From: Methylobacterium sp. WL1
GTDB taxonomy: Bacteria; Pseudomonadota; Alphaproteobacteria; Rhizobiales; Beijerinckiaceae
NCBI RefSeq assembly: GCF_008000895.1
Contig: NZ_CP042823.1
Span: forward strand, 5,850,501-5,914,500
DNA length: 64,000 nucleotides
Direction: 5' to 3'
Shown here: positions 9,278-17,577 of the stretch, piece after piece
How the letters are laid out: every line of letters begins with the position of its first letter
How positions within the stretch are numbered: position 1 is the first letter of the stretch
Program-made: the position numbers and the translations under genes
The notes under the pieces: generated by a model
What the model was told of the DNA's origin: nothing
Databases searched by the model: none
What the model saw: only the letters and a program-made list of their open reading frames with translations

Positions 9278-9310
9278 GCCGTTCCGGATCGCGGTGCGAT
9301 CGGGGACGGC
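9278..9310. terminator. Strong hairpin between convergent motB and ppc-like genes
   Basis: Arms 9278-9292 and 9296-9310 pair over 15 bases (GCCGTTCC-G-GATCGC against GCGATC-G-GGGACGGC, one G/G mismatch and one G-U) around the loop GGT. No T run follows on either strand, so it may act as a weak bidirectional terminator or an mRNA 3' end stabiliser. Confidence 0.45.
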
Positions 9311-9374
9311 TCCCAATGCTTGATGCGATGCGCGCGCTTCCGCCGAACAGGCATGAAGTTCGGCGGCGAGCGCT

Positions 9375-12251
9375 CTACCCGAACGCCCCGACCTCGTGCT
9401 GGATCATCCCCGAAATCTCCCGCACCTGGTCGAACAGGCGGCGGATCGGCTGGAACAGGTTGGCGTGCTCGGCCTCGTAGGTGCCGACATCCCGGGGGCC
9501 GGCGGGCTCGCCGAAGTTGAGGCCGAGCGTCGGGTCCGGGGTGATCGGGAAGATCGCGTCGAGCAGCGTCAGGCAACCGTCGATGTCGAGGCGCAGGACG
9601 CGTTCCAGCAGTTGCTCGCGGGAGATGCCGGCCTGCGGGCGGAAGCCCGGGATGTGCACCGCCAGGAACCAGATCCGGTGGATCAGCGCCAGCCGCAGGG
9701 CGTGCAGCAGGGTCAGGCGGGCCGACATGCCGGGCAGGTCCGGGGCGGCGGTGGTGAGCGCCAGCCAGTCGCGGGTCAGGCGGCCGAACAGGCCGCGCAG
9801 GGACGATGCGAGGTCAAGGCGCTCCAGGGCGCCGGCGATCACCACCAGCTCCTCCCGGCGGAAATCCTTCTGGGTGCGCCGGGCCCGCTCCAGCCAGACC
9901 GCCGGGTCGAGGGTGTCGATATAGGCGCGCAGCACGTCGAGGTCGCCCAAGGCGGCGGCGTGCTGGACCAGCCGGAATGCCCGCGAGAAGCGCACCGAAT
10001 CCCGCCGCATGTCGCGGAACAGGTCGGGGCCGCGCTGGGCGGCCCGGCCGATCCCGTGGAGGGAATTGGCCAGAAAACCGAGCTGGTGCAGGATCGCGTT
10101 GTTGGGGATCGCCCGCATCTGGGTCGGATGGGTGATGCGCGCGGGCCCGCCGTTGTCGGTCTGGCGTGCCACCGGGCGCGAGCCCGTGCGGTCGATCAGG
10201 CTCGGGCCGAAGGTGCCGAGCAGGGCGGCGTAGCCCGGATCGTCGACCAGGGCCTCCATGTCCTGCCGGGCGGCGGTGAAGAATTCCAGCGCGAAGTCCG
10301 GCTCCGAGTAGATCGGGTCGTCCTTGGCGTCGCCCCCCACCGCGGTGTCGTTCAGCGCGTAATCCGAGAAGCTGTCGTCCTCGGCGATGTCGAGGGCGTA
10401 GACGTGCTCGGCGATGCGGGCGACGCTCGCCTGGGCCAGCGCCTCGGTGCCGTAGAGCAGGTAGCCGTCGGTGCCCTGGAAGCTCGATTCGAGCCGCACC
10501 TTGAGGCCGGCCTTGCGGGCGCGGTCGCGGGCGTCCTCGGGGGCGAGATAGGCCAGGCGGTCGCGCAGGGAGGTCGGGTGGGCGCCCCGGCCGATCGATT
10601 CGCCGTGGGTGTCGAAGATCGTGAGTTCGACATCGGCCAGCCCGTTCTGGACCAGCATCTCGGTGATGCGCAGGCGCAGCCGCTCGATCCAGAAGGTGGC
10701 GGCGAGCTGACCGACATAGCGGCCGGAATCCGAGTAGCCGAACTGCACCGTCAGCCGGCCGATCCGCTTGAGGTACTGCCGCCAGTGCGGGTTGCGCAGG
10801 GCGTCGTCGAGCACCCGGATGCCCTGCTCCAGGGCGCTCGCGGTCTCGAACAGGGGCGTGATCTCGAGCTTGTCGGCAATGCCGTAATGGCGGGCCAGCC
10901 ACAGGGCGGCCAGCAGGGTGTAGCCGGTCTCGGTCTCGGCGATCAGGAAGCGCACCGGGTGGGTGCCGTCCACGTGCTTGAGGATCTGGGCGATGGTCAT
11001 CATCAACCGGGCGGCCGAGGCCCGCTCGGCGGCCAGCGCGCCAAAATCCACCGCCACCGGGCGGACGTCGTTGAGCAGGCTGTGGATGGTCGCCAGATGC
11101 GAGCGGCGCTGGGCGGAATCGGTCGGCTCGCCCTCCAGGTCGATCACCCGGCGCACGGCGTTGTGGATCTGGCTGGCGTTCAGCCGGAAATGCGGCAGGG
11201 CGTTCGACAGGCCGTGGGTGGCCACGCCCGAGCGCAGGATCGCGATCGCCCGCTTGTCGGCGGCGTCGGCGCCCTCGAGTGCGGCGGTGAGCCCGGCGAC
11301 CAGGGCGCCGGCATCGGTCTGGGCGCGCTCGCGCTCGATGATCAGCGCGAGGGCGAACCGGTGCACCGCTTCGAGCGACGGCTTGTCGCCGAGCCGGGGG
11401 GCGACCGCGAGCTGGCGGTTGACCGCGGCGAGCGCCTCCGCGGCCAACGCCCGGACCTCCCGGCAGGCGGCGGTGTCGGGCAGGTCGCGCATCACCCGGT
11501 CGAACTGCATGCGCTTGGAGATCAGCCGGTAGCGCAGGGTGTCCCACCAGCCGATGTCGGTGCGCCCGTCGGTGTCGCAGCCGACCCAGCTGGCGATGGC
11601 GAAGGGGCGGGGGGTCAGATCGGTCCAGCTTTCGGGCCAGCGGGTGCGGGCGGCGTCCAGCAGGGCACCGTTGAACGCGTCCAGGGCGAGCCGTCCGTTG
11701 TTGGCCGCCGCGCAGGCCTGTTCGAACTCGACGTCGAGGGTGATCGGCGCGTCCGGCCGGGTGGAGAGCGCGGCGGCGCGGGCGATCAGGTCGGCGCGGG
11801 CGGCCGCGTCGGGCAGGCTGGCGGCCTGTGCCAGCAGCGTCGCCACGGCGCGCGGCATGCCGAAGGTCGGATGCGCCGTGAACACCACCGCGAAGGCGAT
11901 GCGGTGGATGAAGGCCGCGAAGGTCGAGACGCCGTCCGGTCCGCCGGGGGCGGCGGCGACCAGACGCGCGGGGATCGCGGCATCCGCGTCGGCCGGCCCG
12001 GCCTCGAGCCCGACATAGCCCCGCAGCCGCTCCGCCCGGGCCGCCAGGGCCGGGGCGCGCAGCCGCTCGAACAGGCCGTCGAGGTCGTCGGCCGCGATCT
12101 CGTTGCGGTCGAACCGGCGGGTGATCGCGAGCGTCACGGCCAGGACGGGGTTGCGGAACGGGTCCTCCCGGGCCTGCTCCCGGGCGTTCTCGATCAGGCC
12201 CAGGAGATGCCTCTCCAGCTCCTCCGGCTCGCGACTCGACTCGTGCTGCAT
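9375..12251 (-). CDS. Divergent phosphoenolpyruvate carboxylase-like protein
   Basis: 958 residues, the usual PEP-carboxylase size. PEP carboxylase makes oxaloacetate from PEP and bicarbonate, a key step of the methylotrophic serine cycle. Family landmarks are present but altered. VFTAHPTFGM replaces the usual VLTAHPTE. FGYSDSGRYVGQL keeps GYSDS but has Arg for the Lys. FDTHGESIGRGAHP stands where FHGRGGxxGRGG is expected. RAIPNNAILHQLG replaces RxIPWxFxWxQ. The C-terminus HEVGAFG lacks the conserved xxNTG end that contributes to the active site. It could be a distant active paralogue or a catalytically dead relative. It stands alone, convergent with motB. Confidence 0.75.
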   Translation of the reverse strand: MQHESSREPEELERHLLGLIENAREQAREDPFRNPVLAVTLAITRRFDRNEIAADDLDGLFERLRAPALAARAERLRGYVGLEAGPADADAAIPARLVAAAPGGPDGVSTFAAFIHRIAFAVVFTAHPTFGMPRAVATLLAQAASLPDAAARADLIARAAALSTRPDAPITLDVEFEQACAAANNGRLALDAFNGALLDAARTRWPESWTDLTPRPFAIASWVGCDTDGRTDIGWWDTLRYRLISKRMQFDRVMRDLPDTAACREVRALAAEALAAVNRQLAVAPRLGDKPSLEAVHRFALALIIERERAQTDAGALVAGLTAALEGADAADKRAIAILRSGVATHGLSNALPHFRLNASQIHNAVRRVIDLEGEPTDSAQRRSHLATIHSLLNDVRPVAVDFGALAAERASAARLMMTIAQILKHVDGTHPVRFLIAETETGYTLLAALWLARHYGIADKLEITPLFETASALEQGIRVLDDALRNPHWRQYLKRIGRLTVQFGYSDSGRYVGQLAATFWIERLRLRITEMLVQNGLADVELTIFDTHGESIGRGAHPTSLRDRLAYLAPEDARDRARKAGLKVRLESSFQGTDGYLLYGTEALAQASVARIAEHVYALDIAEDDSFSDYALNDTAVGGDAKDDPIYSEPDFALEFFTAARQDMEALVDDPGYAALLGTFGPSLIDRTGSRPVARQTDNGGPARITHPTQMRAIPNNAILHQLGFLANSLHGIGRAAQRGPDLFRDMRRDSVRFSRAFRLVQHAAALGDLDVLRAYIDTLDPAVWLERARRTQKDFRREELVVIAGALERLDLASSLRGLFGRLTRDWLALTTAAPDLPGMSARLTLLHALRLALIHRIWFLAVHIPGFRPQAGISREQLLERVLRLDIDGCLTLLDAIFPITPDPTLGLNFGEPAGPRDVGTYEAEHANLFQPIRRLFDQVREISGMIQHEVGAFG

Positions 12252-12397
12252 GGATCGGTCCCGACTCCGGCTCGCTCGCGTCTACCCGGCCCAGCGCCAC
12301 ACGCAAGGAGCGTTCCGTCAGGCCGTCCGCCCCGGCGTGTGGGCGAACCGCCGCGGACCGGGCGCATTAGCCCCGGGGGGCAGCGTGAGGAACCGGC

Positions 12398-12724
12398 ATG
12401 GCCCACACCGCGAACGCCGACCTGCAGACCTGCATCGAGGCTTGCCTGCGATGCTATCAGACCTGCCTCGGCATGATGACGAACCCGTGCGTCGAGGCCG
12501 GCGGCCCCCATGTCGAGCCGGAGCATGTCCGGCTGATGCTCTCCTGCGCCGAGACCTGCCGGGCCTGCGCGCACCTCATGGTGATCGGCAGCGCGGTGCA
12601 CCGCCACCAGTGCCGGGCCTGCGCCGAGATCTGCGCGGCCTCCTGCGAGGCGGTGGGCGACATGGACGATTGCGTGCGGGCGTGCCGGACCTGCGCGGAG
12701 ACCTGCCGGCGCATGGCCGCCTGA
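12398..12724 (+). CDS. Cys-rich four-helix copper-binding protein (Csp/DUF326)
   Basis: 108 residues with 16 cysteines, mostly as CxxxC and CxxC pairs (QTCIEACLRCYQTC, SCAETCRACAH, QCRACAEICAASC, DCVRACRTCAETC). This is the signature of copper-storage proteins, whose four-helix bundle fills its core with Cu(I)-thiolates. There is no signal peptide, so it resembles the cytosolic Csp3 type. The family was first described in methanotrophs and is common in methylotrophs. An extra His-rich loop (GSAVHRHQ) resembles the copper entry side of Csp3. It is likely a single-gene unit. Confidence 0.85.
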   Translation: MAHTANADLQTCIEACLRCYQTCLGMMTNPCVEAGGPHVEPEHVRLMLSCAETCRACAHLMVIGSAVHRHQCRACAEICAASCEAVGDMDDCVRACRTCAETCRRMAA

Positions 12725-12843
12725 GGGTCCTCCGGCGGGGCGGGAACGCCCCGTCGCGCCCTGGTCCGATCCCGCATGCGGTCGTTGTTCCGCCGAGTAC
12801 GGGGTGACGACGGGCCTTCGGGCGGGTTAGAGGTTCCCGCCTG

Positions 12844-13176
12844 ATGGAGCGCCTGCTGATCATCCTGGCTATAGTGGCCTTCGTCGTCGCGGGACTTGCG
12901 GTCGCCGCCATGACGGCCCGGGGCCGGCGCGAACCCCTGCGCATGGGCTCCGAACTCGACGTCGAGGACGAGGAGCTGGTGATCGGCTCGGTCGGCCCGC
13001 GCATCAGCCCGATCGACCGCGCGGCGCAGGATCTCGACCCGCGCGTTCCGGACTCCCACCTGCTCGACCCACGCGTACTCGATTTGGAAGCGATCGAATT
13101 GCAACCGATCAGAGCCCTCGATAGGACCGGCCGGATCGAGCCGCCGCGGCGCGATCAGCCGGAGGCGGACCGATGA
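12844..13176 (+). CDS. Small membrane-anchored protein, unknown function
   Basis: 110 residues. One N-terminal membrane helix (LLIILAIVAFVVAGLAVAA) is followed by a basic stop-transfer (TARGRREP) and an acidic, probably disordered tail containing the near-repeat LDPRVPDSHLLDPRVLDLEA. It overlaps the next gene by four bases (ATGA), so the two are co-translated. I do not recognise the family. Confidence 0.65.
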   Translation: MERLLIILAIVAFVVAGLAVAAMTARGRREPLRMGSELDVEDEELVIGSVGPRISPIDRAAQDLDPRVPDSHLLDPRVLDLEAIELQPIRALDRTGRIEPPRRDQPEADR

Positions 13177-13872
13177 GGCTGTATCCTGGGGCGGCCGGTC
13201 TGCTGCTCGCCTTCCTGCCGGCCGGACTGTCGGCGCCCCATGCCGCGCCGGGCCCGACGCCGCCGCAGGCGACGACCCCGCCCAGGCGACGACCCCGCCC
13301 AGGCTCCGGCACCCGCCCAGGCTCCGGCACCCGCGCCGAAGCCGCCCGTTCCGACCGAGCCGGCGCCGGCAACCGATCCCACCGCCGCCGCCCCGCCGGT
13401 CGAGCAGCCCTGCGGGGCCCGAGCGGCGCGCTACGAGGGCGGCAAGGGGTTCAAGATGGTCGTGACCCGGGCGGGACAGGTGCGGACCACGAACCCGCTC
13501 CGGCCGCTGACCCCGGAGGTGAACGAGGTCCTGCAGGTCGTGATCGCCGGTAAGGTCGCCACCGCGTACGGGCCCGATTTCGCCACGCTGCGGCGCGGCA
13601 CGGCGCCGGCCACCATCGAGGCGATGCTCGGCGGGCCGATCCGCTGGCAGCCGTCCCTGCCGATCCTGGCGGACCCGATCACCATCGTGGCCGAGGAGGG
13701 CTCGACCCTGGCGCAGCTCGCGTTCCGTGCCTGCGAGGATCCCCCCGCCGTCAAGGCCGCGCCGAAGCCCCAGGCCAGGAAGAAGGCCCCCGTCCGGCGC
13801 GCGGCGCCGAAGGAGGCCACCCAGAAGGCGCCCCCGGGCTTCTCCATGCCCCAGGGCGCGATCGCCGAGTGA
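13173..13872 (+). pseudogene. Proline/alanine-rich secreted protein, frameshifted in a tandem repeat
   Basis: The N-terminus MRLYPGAAGLLLAFLPAGLS is a signal peptide in one frame. The conserved C-terminal part, from QAPAPAQAPAPAPKPPVPT through ARYEGGKGFKMVVTRAGQVR to FSMPQGAIAE, is in another. The break lies in four tandem units at 13269-13338 of 17, 17, 18 and 18 bases. If each 17-base unit had one more C the whole would read as continuous QATTPPQATTPPQAPAPA. The mature part shows a single Cys (VEQPCGARA) and a later Cys (RACEDPP), and a basic tail (KPQARKKAPVRRA). It is probably periplasmic. The function is unknown. Confidence 0.55.
13269..13338 (+). repeat. Four tandem units of 17, 17, 18 and 18 bp
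   Basis: Units GCGACGACCCCGCCCAG (13269-13285 and 13286-13302) and GCTCCGGCACCCGCCCAG-type (13303-13320 and 13321-13338). They code for Pro/Ala-rich hexapeptides. The two 17-base units each lack one base relative to the in-frame 18-base unit and cause the frameshift of the gene. Confidence 0.8.
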
Positions 13873-13876
13873 GCGA

Positions 13877-14235
13877 TTACTTCTGCTTGGCGATGACCTT
13901 GTCCTTGATCCCGTCGTAGACGCTCTGCGGGATGATCTTCTTGGAGACGAGGTCGTCCTTGCCGCGATAGGGCCGGCCCTTGATGATCGCGGCGGAGCGG
14001 GCGGCGCCGATGCCCGGGAGGGCGTCGAGGTCGGCGGCGCTGGCGCTGTTGAGGTCGAGCAGCGCGCCCTTGGCGGCGTTCGGCGGCCCGGCGACCGGCG
14101 CGCTCGGCGCGGTCGGCCTGGCGGGGCGGTCGGCGTCGCGGGGCTCGATGTCTGCGGAGCCTGCGCGAGGGCTGGCGCCGCCATCAGGCTCGAGAGCAGG
14201 GCGAGGACGGCAAACGTCGTTTTGGAGGAAGCCAT
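13877..14235 (-). pseudogene. Secreted helix-hairpin-helix protein (ComEA-like), one frameshift
   Basis: The signal peptide is [20 protein letters not shown] up to ALAQA. After a Pro/Thr-rich linker, a second frame gives [20 protein letters not shown], then [20 protein letters not shown] and [17 protein letters not shown], a helix-hairpin-helix of the ComEA type that binds double-stranded DNA without sequence preference. The frames meet near 14119-14124, where one C appears to be missing, and the restored length is 119 residues. ComEA takes up DNA across the periplasm in competent bacteria, but short secreted HhH proteins also occur without competence genes. No other com gene is in the window. 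Confidence 0.65.
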
Positions 14236-14461
14236 GGCGGATCTCCCGAGGGGTACGACCCGCAGCGCGGCGCCGTCCGCCAGATTTGGGCCCGGCGACT
14301 TGAACCCGGGCTTAACGGTTGTGTCGCCGCACCCCTAGCCACGGGCCGGCGCCGACGCTATAAGCGCGCCCTCATCCGTATCCCGCGGTGTGCGAGGCGA
14401 TCCTCGATCGAGGAGCCGCTCGCGCGCCGCTTTGCCCGCGGCATCACGAAGGACTTCTGCC

Positions 14462-14650
14462 ATGGCCGTTCCGAAGCGAAAGACCTCCCCCTCCCGTCGC
14501 GGCATGCGCCGCTCGGCCGACGCCCTCAAGGCGCCGACCTACGTCGAGGACAAGGACTCGGGCGAGCTGCGCCGTCCGCACCACATCGACCTGAAGACCG
14601 GCATGTACCGCGGCCGCCAGGTGCTGAAGGTGAAGTCCGTCGAGGCGTAA
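14462..14650 (+). CDS. rpmF: 50S ribosomal protein L32
   Basis: 62 residues starting [20 protein letters not shown], the universal N-terminus of bL32. The rest is basic, with [20 protein letters not shown]. The four zinc cysteines of the C+ form are absent, as in other alphaproteobacterial L32. The ATG at 14462 is fixed by the family start. A TATAAG sequence about 100 bp upstream could be part of the promoter. Confidence 0.97.
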   Translation: MAVPKRKTSPSRRGMRRSADALKAPTYVEDKDSGELRRPHHIDLKTGMYRGRQVLKVKSVEA

Positions 14651-14890
14651 GCGTCTCGACCGGTCCGATCCTTCATCGGTCCGACCAACAGCCTCGTCTC
14701 CGGGATGCGCTCGCGAAGCGGGCGCCTCACCGTACGGGGCGGGGGCTGTAATGGGCGTCAGGCTCACCGCCCGCGCCCGGTCCCTGCGCGCTCAGGGAAG
14801 CGACCTCGGCCAGCGGGTGTCCTTCGAACGTGGCGCAGCGTCGGGTCGCCTCGCTGCGCTCGCGATGACGGCGCGGGCGAGAACAGAAAC

Positions 14891-15202
14891 TTACGCGAGC
14901 CGCCGAGCGGTCTCTGCGTAACGGGCCGCGGCCGCCTTCGTGCGTTCCAGCCGCGACGGCCGGAGGGTCGGGTCGCTGGCGATCAGTAGCTGAGCCACGA
15001 ATCCCGAACAGGCACTGCCGCTACCGAATCGGTCCGGCATCAGGATCGTGGCGCGCGCCTCGCGCCGTCCCCCATCGACCACCACCAGTGCCCGAGCCGG
15101 CGAGACGGCGTCCGTCGTCGCCCCGGCCGCAGCACCCGCGGATTGCGCGGGCCTGCTCGTCCAGTTTGCACCGGCCCGGCCTACTGTCCCGATCCGCGCC
15201 AT
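14891..15202 (-). CDS. Conserved small protein of Rhizobiales type, unknown function
   Basis: 103 residues. AGGGGA lies eight bases before the ATG at 15202. The middle has ARALVVVDGG, and the end GFVAQLLIASDPTLRPSRLE followed by RYAETARR. Proteins with this plan, RALV-x-V near the middle and an F-x-AQL-IA helix followed by an arginine-rich R-x-E-P-x-AYR-like end, are common in Rhizobiales, but no function is known to me. There is no signal peptide or membrane helix. Confidence 0.6.
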   Translation of the reverse strand: MARIGTVGRAGANWTSRPAQSAGAAAGATTDAVSPARALVVVDGGRREARATILMPDRFGSGSACSGFVAQLLIASDPTLRPSRLERTKAAAARYAETARRLA

Positions 15203-15254
15203 CGCAACATCCCCTGCACGTCACCGTGCGCATGTTGCAAACGTGGGGCCGGCG

Positions 15255-15270
15255 TTAATGGTCCGTCAAC
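15255..15270 (-). promoter_or_regulatory. Possible CtrA box
   Basis: On the minus strand the sequence is TTGA-CGGACCA-TTAAC, one mismatch from TTAA-N7-TTAAC. It lies about 53 bp before the start of the small conserved gene at 15202. Motif match only; it may be chance. Confidence 0.25.
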
Positions 15271-15323
15271 TTGTCAAAAACGCTTAGGACCGGCCGGAGT
15301 GATTGGTTTTGGCACGGCCAAGA

Positions 15324-15947
15324 TCACTTCTTGGCCAGGTCCTCGAGGCGCTGCTGCATCTCCAGCATCTGCCGCTTGAGGTCGTCGAGCTCGCCGCCGG
15401 CATAGGCCCCCTGGGCCCCCTGGGCCCCCTGGGCACCTTGCGCGGCCCCCTGCGGCGCCTGGGGCTGAGCCCCGCCGGGGGGCGGCGTGAAACCGGTGAA
15501 CATCTTCATGGCGTCGCCGAAGAAGTTCATGTTGGTGCGCACCGACTGCTCGATCGCGTTCTGGAACGCGGCCGGGCCGAAGCTGTGGGCGAATTTCTCG
15601 CGCAGGCCGTCCTGGTCCTTGGCGAAGTTCGCCATCGAGAATTCCAGGAAGCTCGGCACCATCGTGCGCATGCTGTCGCCGTAGAAGCGGATCAGCTGGC
15701 GCAGGAACGCCACCGGCAGCAGGTTCTCGGCGCCGGCCTTGTTCTCCTGCTCGAAGATGATCTGCGTCAGCACCGACCGGGTGATGTCGTCGCCCGCGCG
15801 CGCATCGTAGACGACGAAGTCCTCGCCGTTCTGGACCATCGTGGAGAGGTCCTCCAGCGTCACGTAGGTCGAGGTGCCGGTGTGATACAGGCGCCGGTTC
15901 GCGTATTTCTTGATGACGGTCTGGGTGGCCTTGACGGTATCCGCCAT
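15324..15947 (-). CDS. phaR: Polyhydroxyalkanoate synthesis regulator PhaR
   Basis: 207 residues. The N-terminal DNA-binding domain reads IKKYANRRLYHTGTSTYVTL, and the following PHB-accumulation regulatory domain reads VVYDARAGDDITRSVLTQII and SFLEFSMANFAKDQDGLREK. PhaR represses phasin and PHB genes and is titrated off DNA by growing PHB granules. The C-terminal linker holds AQGAQGAQGAQGA from a 9-bp tandem repeat, then a coiled coil LDDLKRQMLEMQQRLEDLAK. It is divergent from phaA-phaB across a 329-bp intergenic region. Confidence 0.95.
   Translation of the reverse strand: MADTVKATQTVIKKYANRRLYHTGTSTYVTLEDLSTMVQNGEDFVVYDARAGDDITRSVLTQIIFEQENKAGAENLLPVAFLRQLIRFYGDSMRTMVPSFLEFSMANFAKDQDGLREKFAHSFGPAAFQNAIEQSVRTNMNFFGDAMKMFTGFTPPPGGAQPQAPQGAAQGAQGAQGAQGAYAGGELDDLKRQMLEMQQRLEDLAKK
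15405..15435. repeat. 9-bp tandem repeat inside phaR
   Basis: GGCCCCCTG is repeated three times in full plus a partial unit, encoding (GAQ)n on the minus strand. Because units are nine bases, copy-number change would stay in frame and only alter the linker length. Confidence 0.75.
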
Positions 15948-16276
15948 CGGGAACGGCCTTTCTGAACTCAGGACTCAGGGCGTCGCAGGCACGCGCGACG
16001 CGTCCCGGCGGGGATCGTCTTCGCGCCCGCAGCACGGACCTTAAAGCCTTCCACAGGCGCAGAAAACAGCAAACTGCACCTCTTCAACGCAGAATAATGC
16101 CGGGTGCGGGCCTTCGCACAGGCCATTTCAGTCTCGCAGGCGCGTCATCGGGGCGTTTTGACCCTCGAAGCTCGATCCTTGACTTCGCCGACCTCAAGCC
16201 CTTCATCGCGGGACCGGCTTTTAGAGCGCGCCCGAACTGAGGAAGGCGCGCCGGCTTGTAAGAGGAGAACGTTCAC
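15948..16276. other. Divergent phaR / phaA control region
   Basis: No gene is seen. TGC/GCA-rich motifs cluster at 16059-16100 (GCAGAAAACAGCAAACTGC, then GCAGAATAATGC), resembling the TGC-type palindromes bound by PhaR in other bacteria, so this is a plausible operator. GAGG precedes the phaA start at about 16264. Confidence 0.4.
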
Positions 16277-17461
16277 ATGGCAGGCAGCGAAGAGATCGTC
16301 ATCGTCGGGGCCGCGCGCACCGCGGTCGGCTCGTTCGGCGGCGCCTTCGGGGCCGTCCCGGCCCACGAGCTCGGCGCAACCGCGATCAAGGCCGCCCTGG
16401 AGCGCGCCAAGGTCTCCCCCGACGACGTGGACGAGGTGATCTTCGGCCAGGTGCTCACGGCCGGCGCCGGCCAGAACCCCGCACGGCAGGCCGCGATCAA
16501 GGCCGGGATCCCCGAGAAGGCCACCGCCTGGGGCCTCAACCAGGTCTGCGGCTCGGGCCTGCGCACTGTCGCCATCGGCATGCAGCAGATCGCCAACGGC
16601 GACGCCACCGTGATCGTGGCCGGTGGCCAGGAATCGATGTCGCTCTCGCCCCACGCCCAGTACCTGCGCGGCGGCCAGAAGATGGGCGACCTCAAGCTCA
16701 TCGACACGATGATCAAGGACGGGCTCTGGGACGCCTTCAACGGCTACCACATGGGCCAGACCGCCGAGAACGTCGCCCAGGCGTTCCAGCTCACCCGCGA
16801 GCAGCAGGACCAGTTCGCGACCCGCTCGCAGAACAAGGCCGAGGCCGCCCGCAAGGAGGGCCGGTTCAAGGACGAGATCGTCCCGGTGACGATCCCCGGC
16901 AAGAAGGGCGACACGATCGTCGACACCGACGAGTACATCCGTGACGGCGCCACCGTGGAAGCGATGGCCAAGCTCAAGCCCGCCTTCGCCAAGGAGGGCA
17001 CGGTGACGGCCGCCAACGCGTCCGGCTTGAACGACGGCGCCGCCGCGCTGGTGCTGATGTCGGCCTCCGAGGCGGAGCGGCGCGGGCTGACGCCGCTCGC
17101 CAAGATCAAGTCCTGGGCGACCGCGGGCGTCGATCCCAAGGTGATGGGCACCGGCCCGATCCCGGCCTCCCGCAAGGCCCTGGAGAAGGCCGGCTGGAAG
17201 CCCTCCGACCTCGACCTGATCGAGGCCAACGAGGCCTTCGCGGCTCAGGCGCTCGCGGTGAACAAGGACATGGGCTGGGACGATTCGAAGGTGAACGTCA
17301 ACGGCGGCGCCATCGCCATCGGTCACCCGATCGGCGCCTCCGGTGCCCGCGTCCTCGTCACCCTGCTGCACGAGATGAAGCGGCGCGACGCCAAGAAGGG
17401 CCTCGCCACCCTGTGCATCGGCGGCGGCATGGGCGTCGCCATGTGCCTCGAGCGGCCGTGA
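16277..17461 (+). CDS. phaA: Acetyl-CoA acetyltransferase (beta-ketothiolase)
   Basis: 394 residues, the standard thiolase length. It condenses two acetyl-CoA to acetoacetyl-CoA, the first step of PHB synthesis and, in methylotrophs, of the ethylmalonyl-CoA pathway. The nucleophilic Cys is in [19 protein letters not shown]. The second-domain motif [19 protein letters not shown] carries the active-site His, and [10 protein letters not shown] the second Cys. RBS AGAGGAGAACG lies upstream. phaB follows after 116 bp. Confidence 0.96.
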   Translation: MAGSEEIVIVGAARTAVGSFGGAFGAVPAHELGATAIKAALERAKVSPDDVDEVIFGQVLTAGAGQNPARQAAIKAGIPEKATAWGLNQVCGSGLRTVAIGMQQIANGDATVIVAGGQESMSLSPHAQYLRGGQKMGDLKLIDTMIKDGLWDAFNGYHMGQTAENVAQAFQLTREQQDQFATRSQNKAEAARKEGRFKDEIVPVTIPGKKGDTIVDTDEYIRDGATVEAMAKLKPAFAKEGTVTAANASGLNDGAAALVLMSASEAERRGLTPLAKIKSWATAGVDPKVMGTGPIPASRKALEKAGWKPSDLDLIEANEAFAAQALAVNKDMGWDDSKVNVNGGAIAIGHPIGASGARVLVTLLHEMKRRDAKKGLATLCIGGGMGVAMCLERP

Positions 17462-17577
17462 CCGGCTCGTTACGACCGGCTGTCCACCAATATAGACTTG
17501 AGTCCTAACTCAGAAAAAATCGCGTGCGGACGCCATCCGCACGCGGCATCACGTGATGCGAACAGGAGGAAACAACA

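Noticed and set aside
9396..12476. 1,026-codon plus-strand frame opposite the PEP-carboxylase-like gene
   Set aside because: Its composition is a mirror of the real gene in GC-rich DNA and it has no domains.
14787..14879. Possible further palindromic repeat between rpmF and the next gene
   Set aside because: GCCTCGCTGCGCTCGCGATGACG resembles REP-type ends, but no second arm could be paired convincingly.
15403..15440. GAQ repeat in PhaR as a third collagen-like protein
   Set aside because: Only a few triplets within a well-defined PhaR protein. It is a linker, not a collagen helix.
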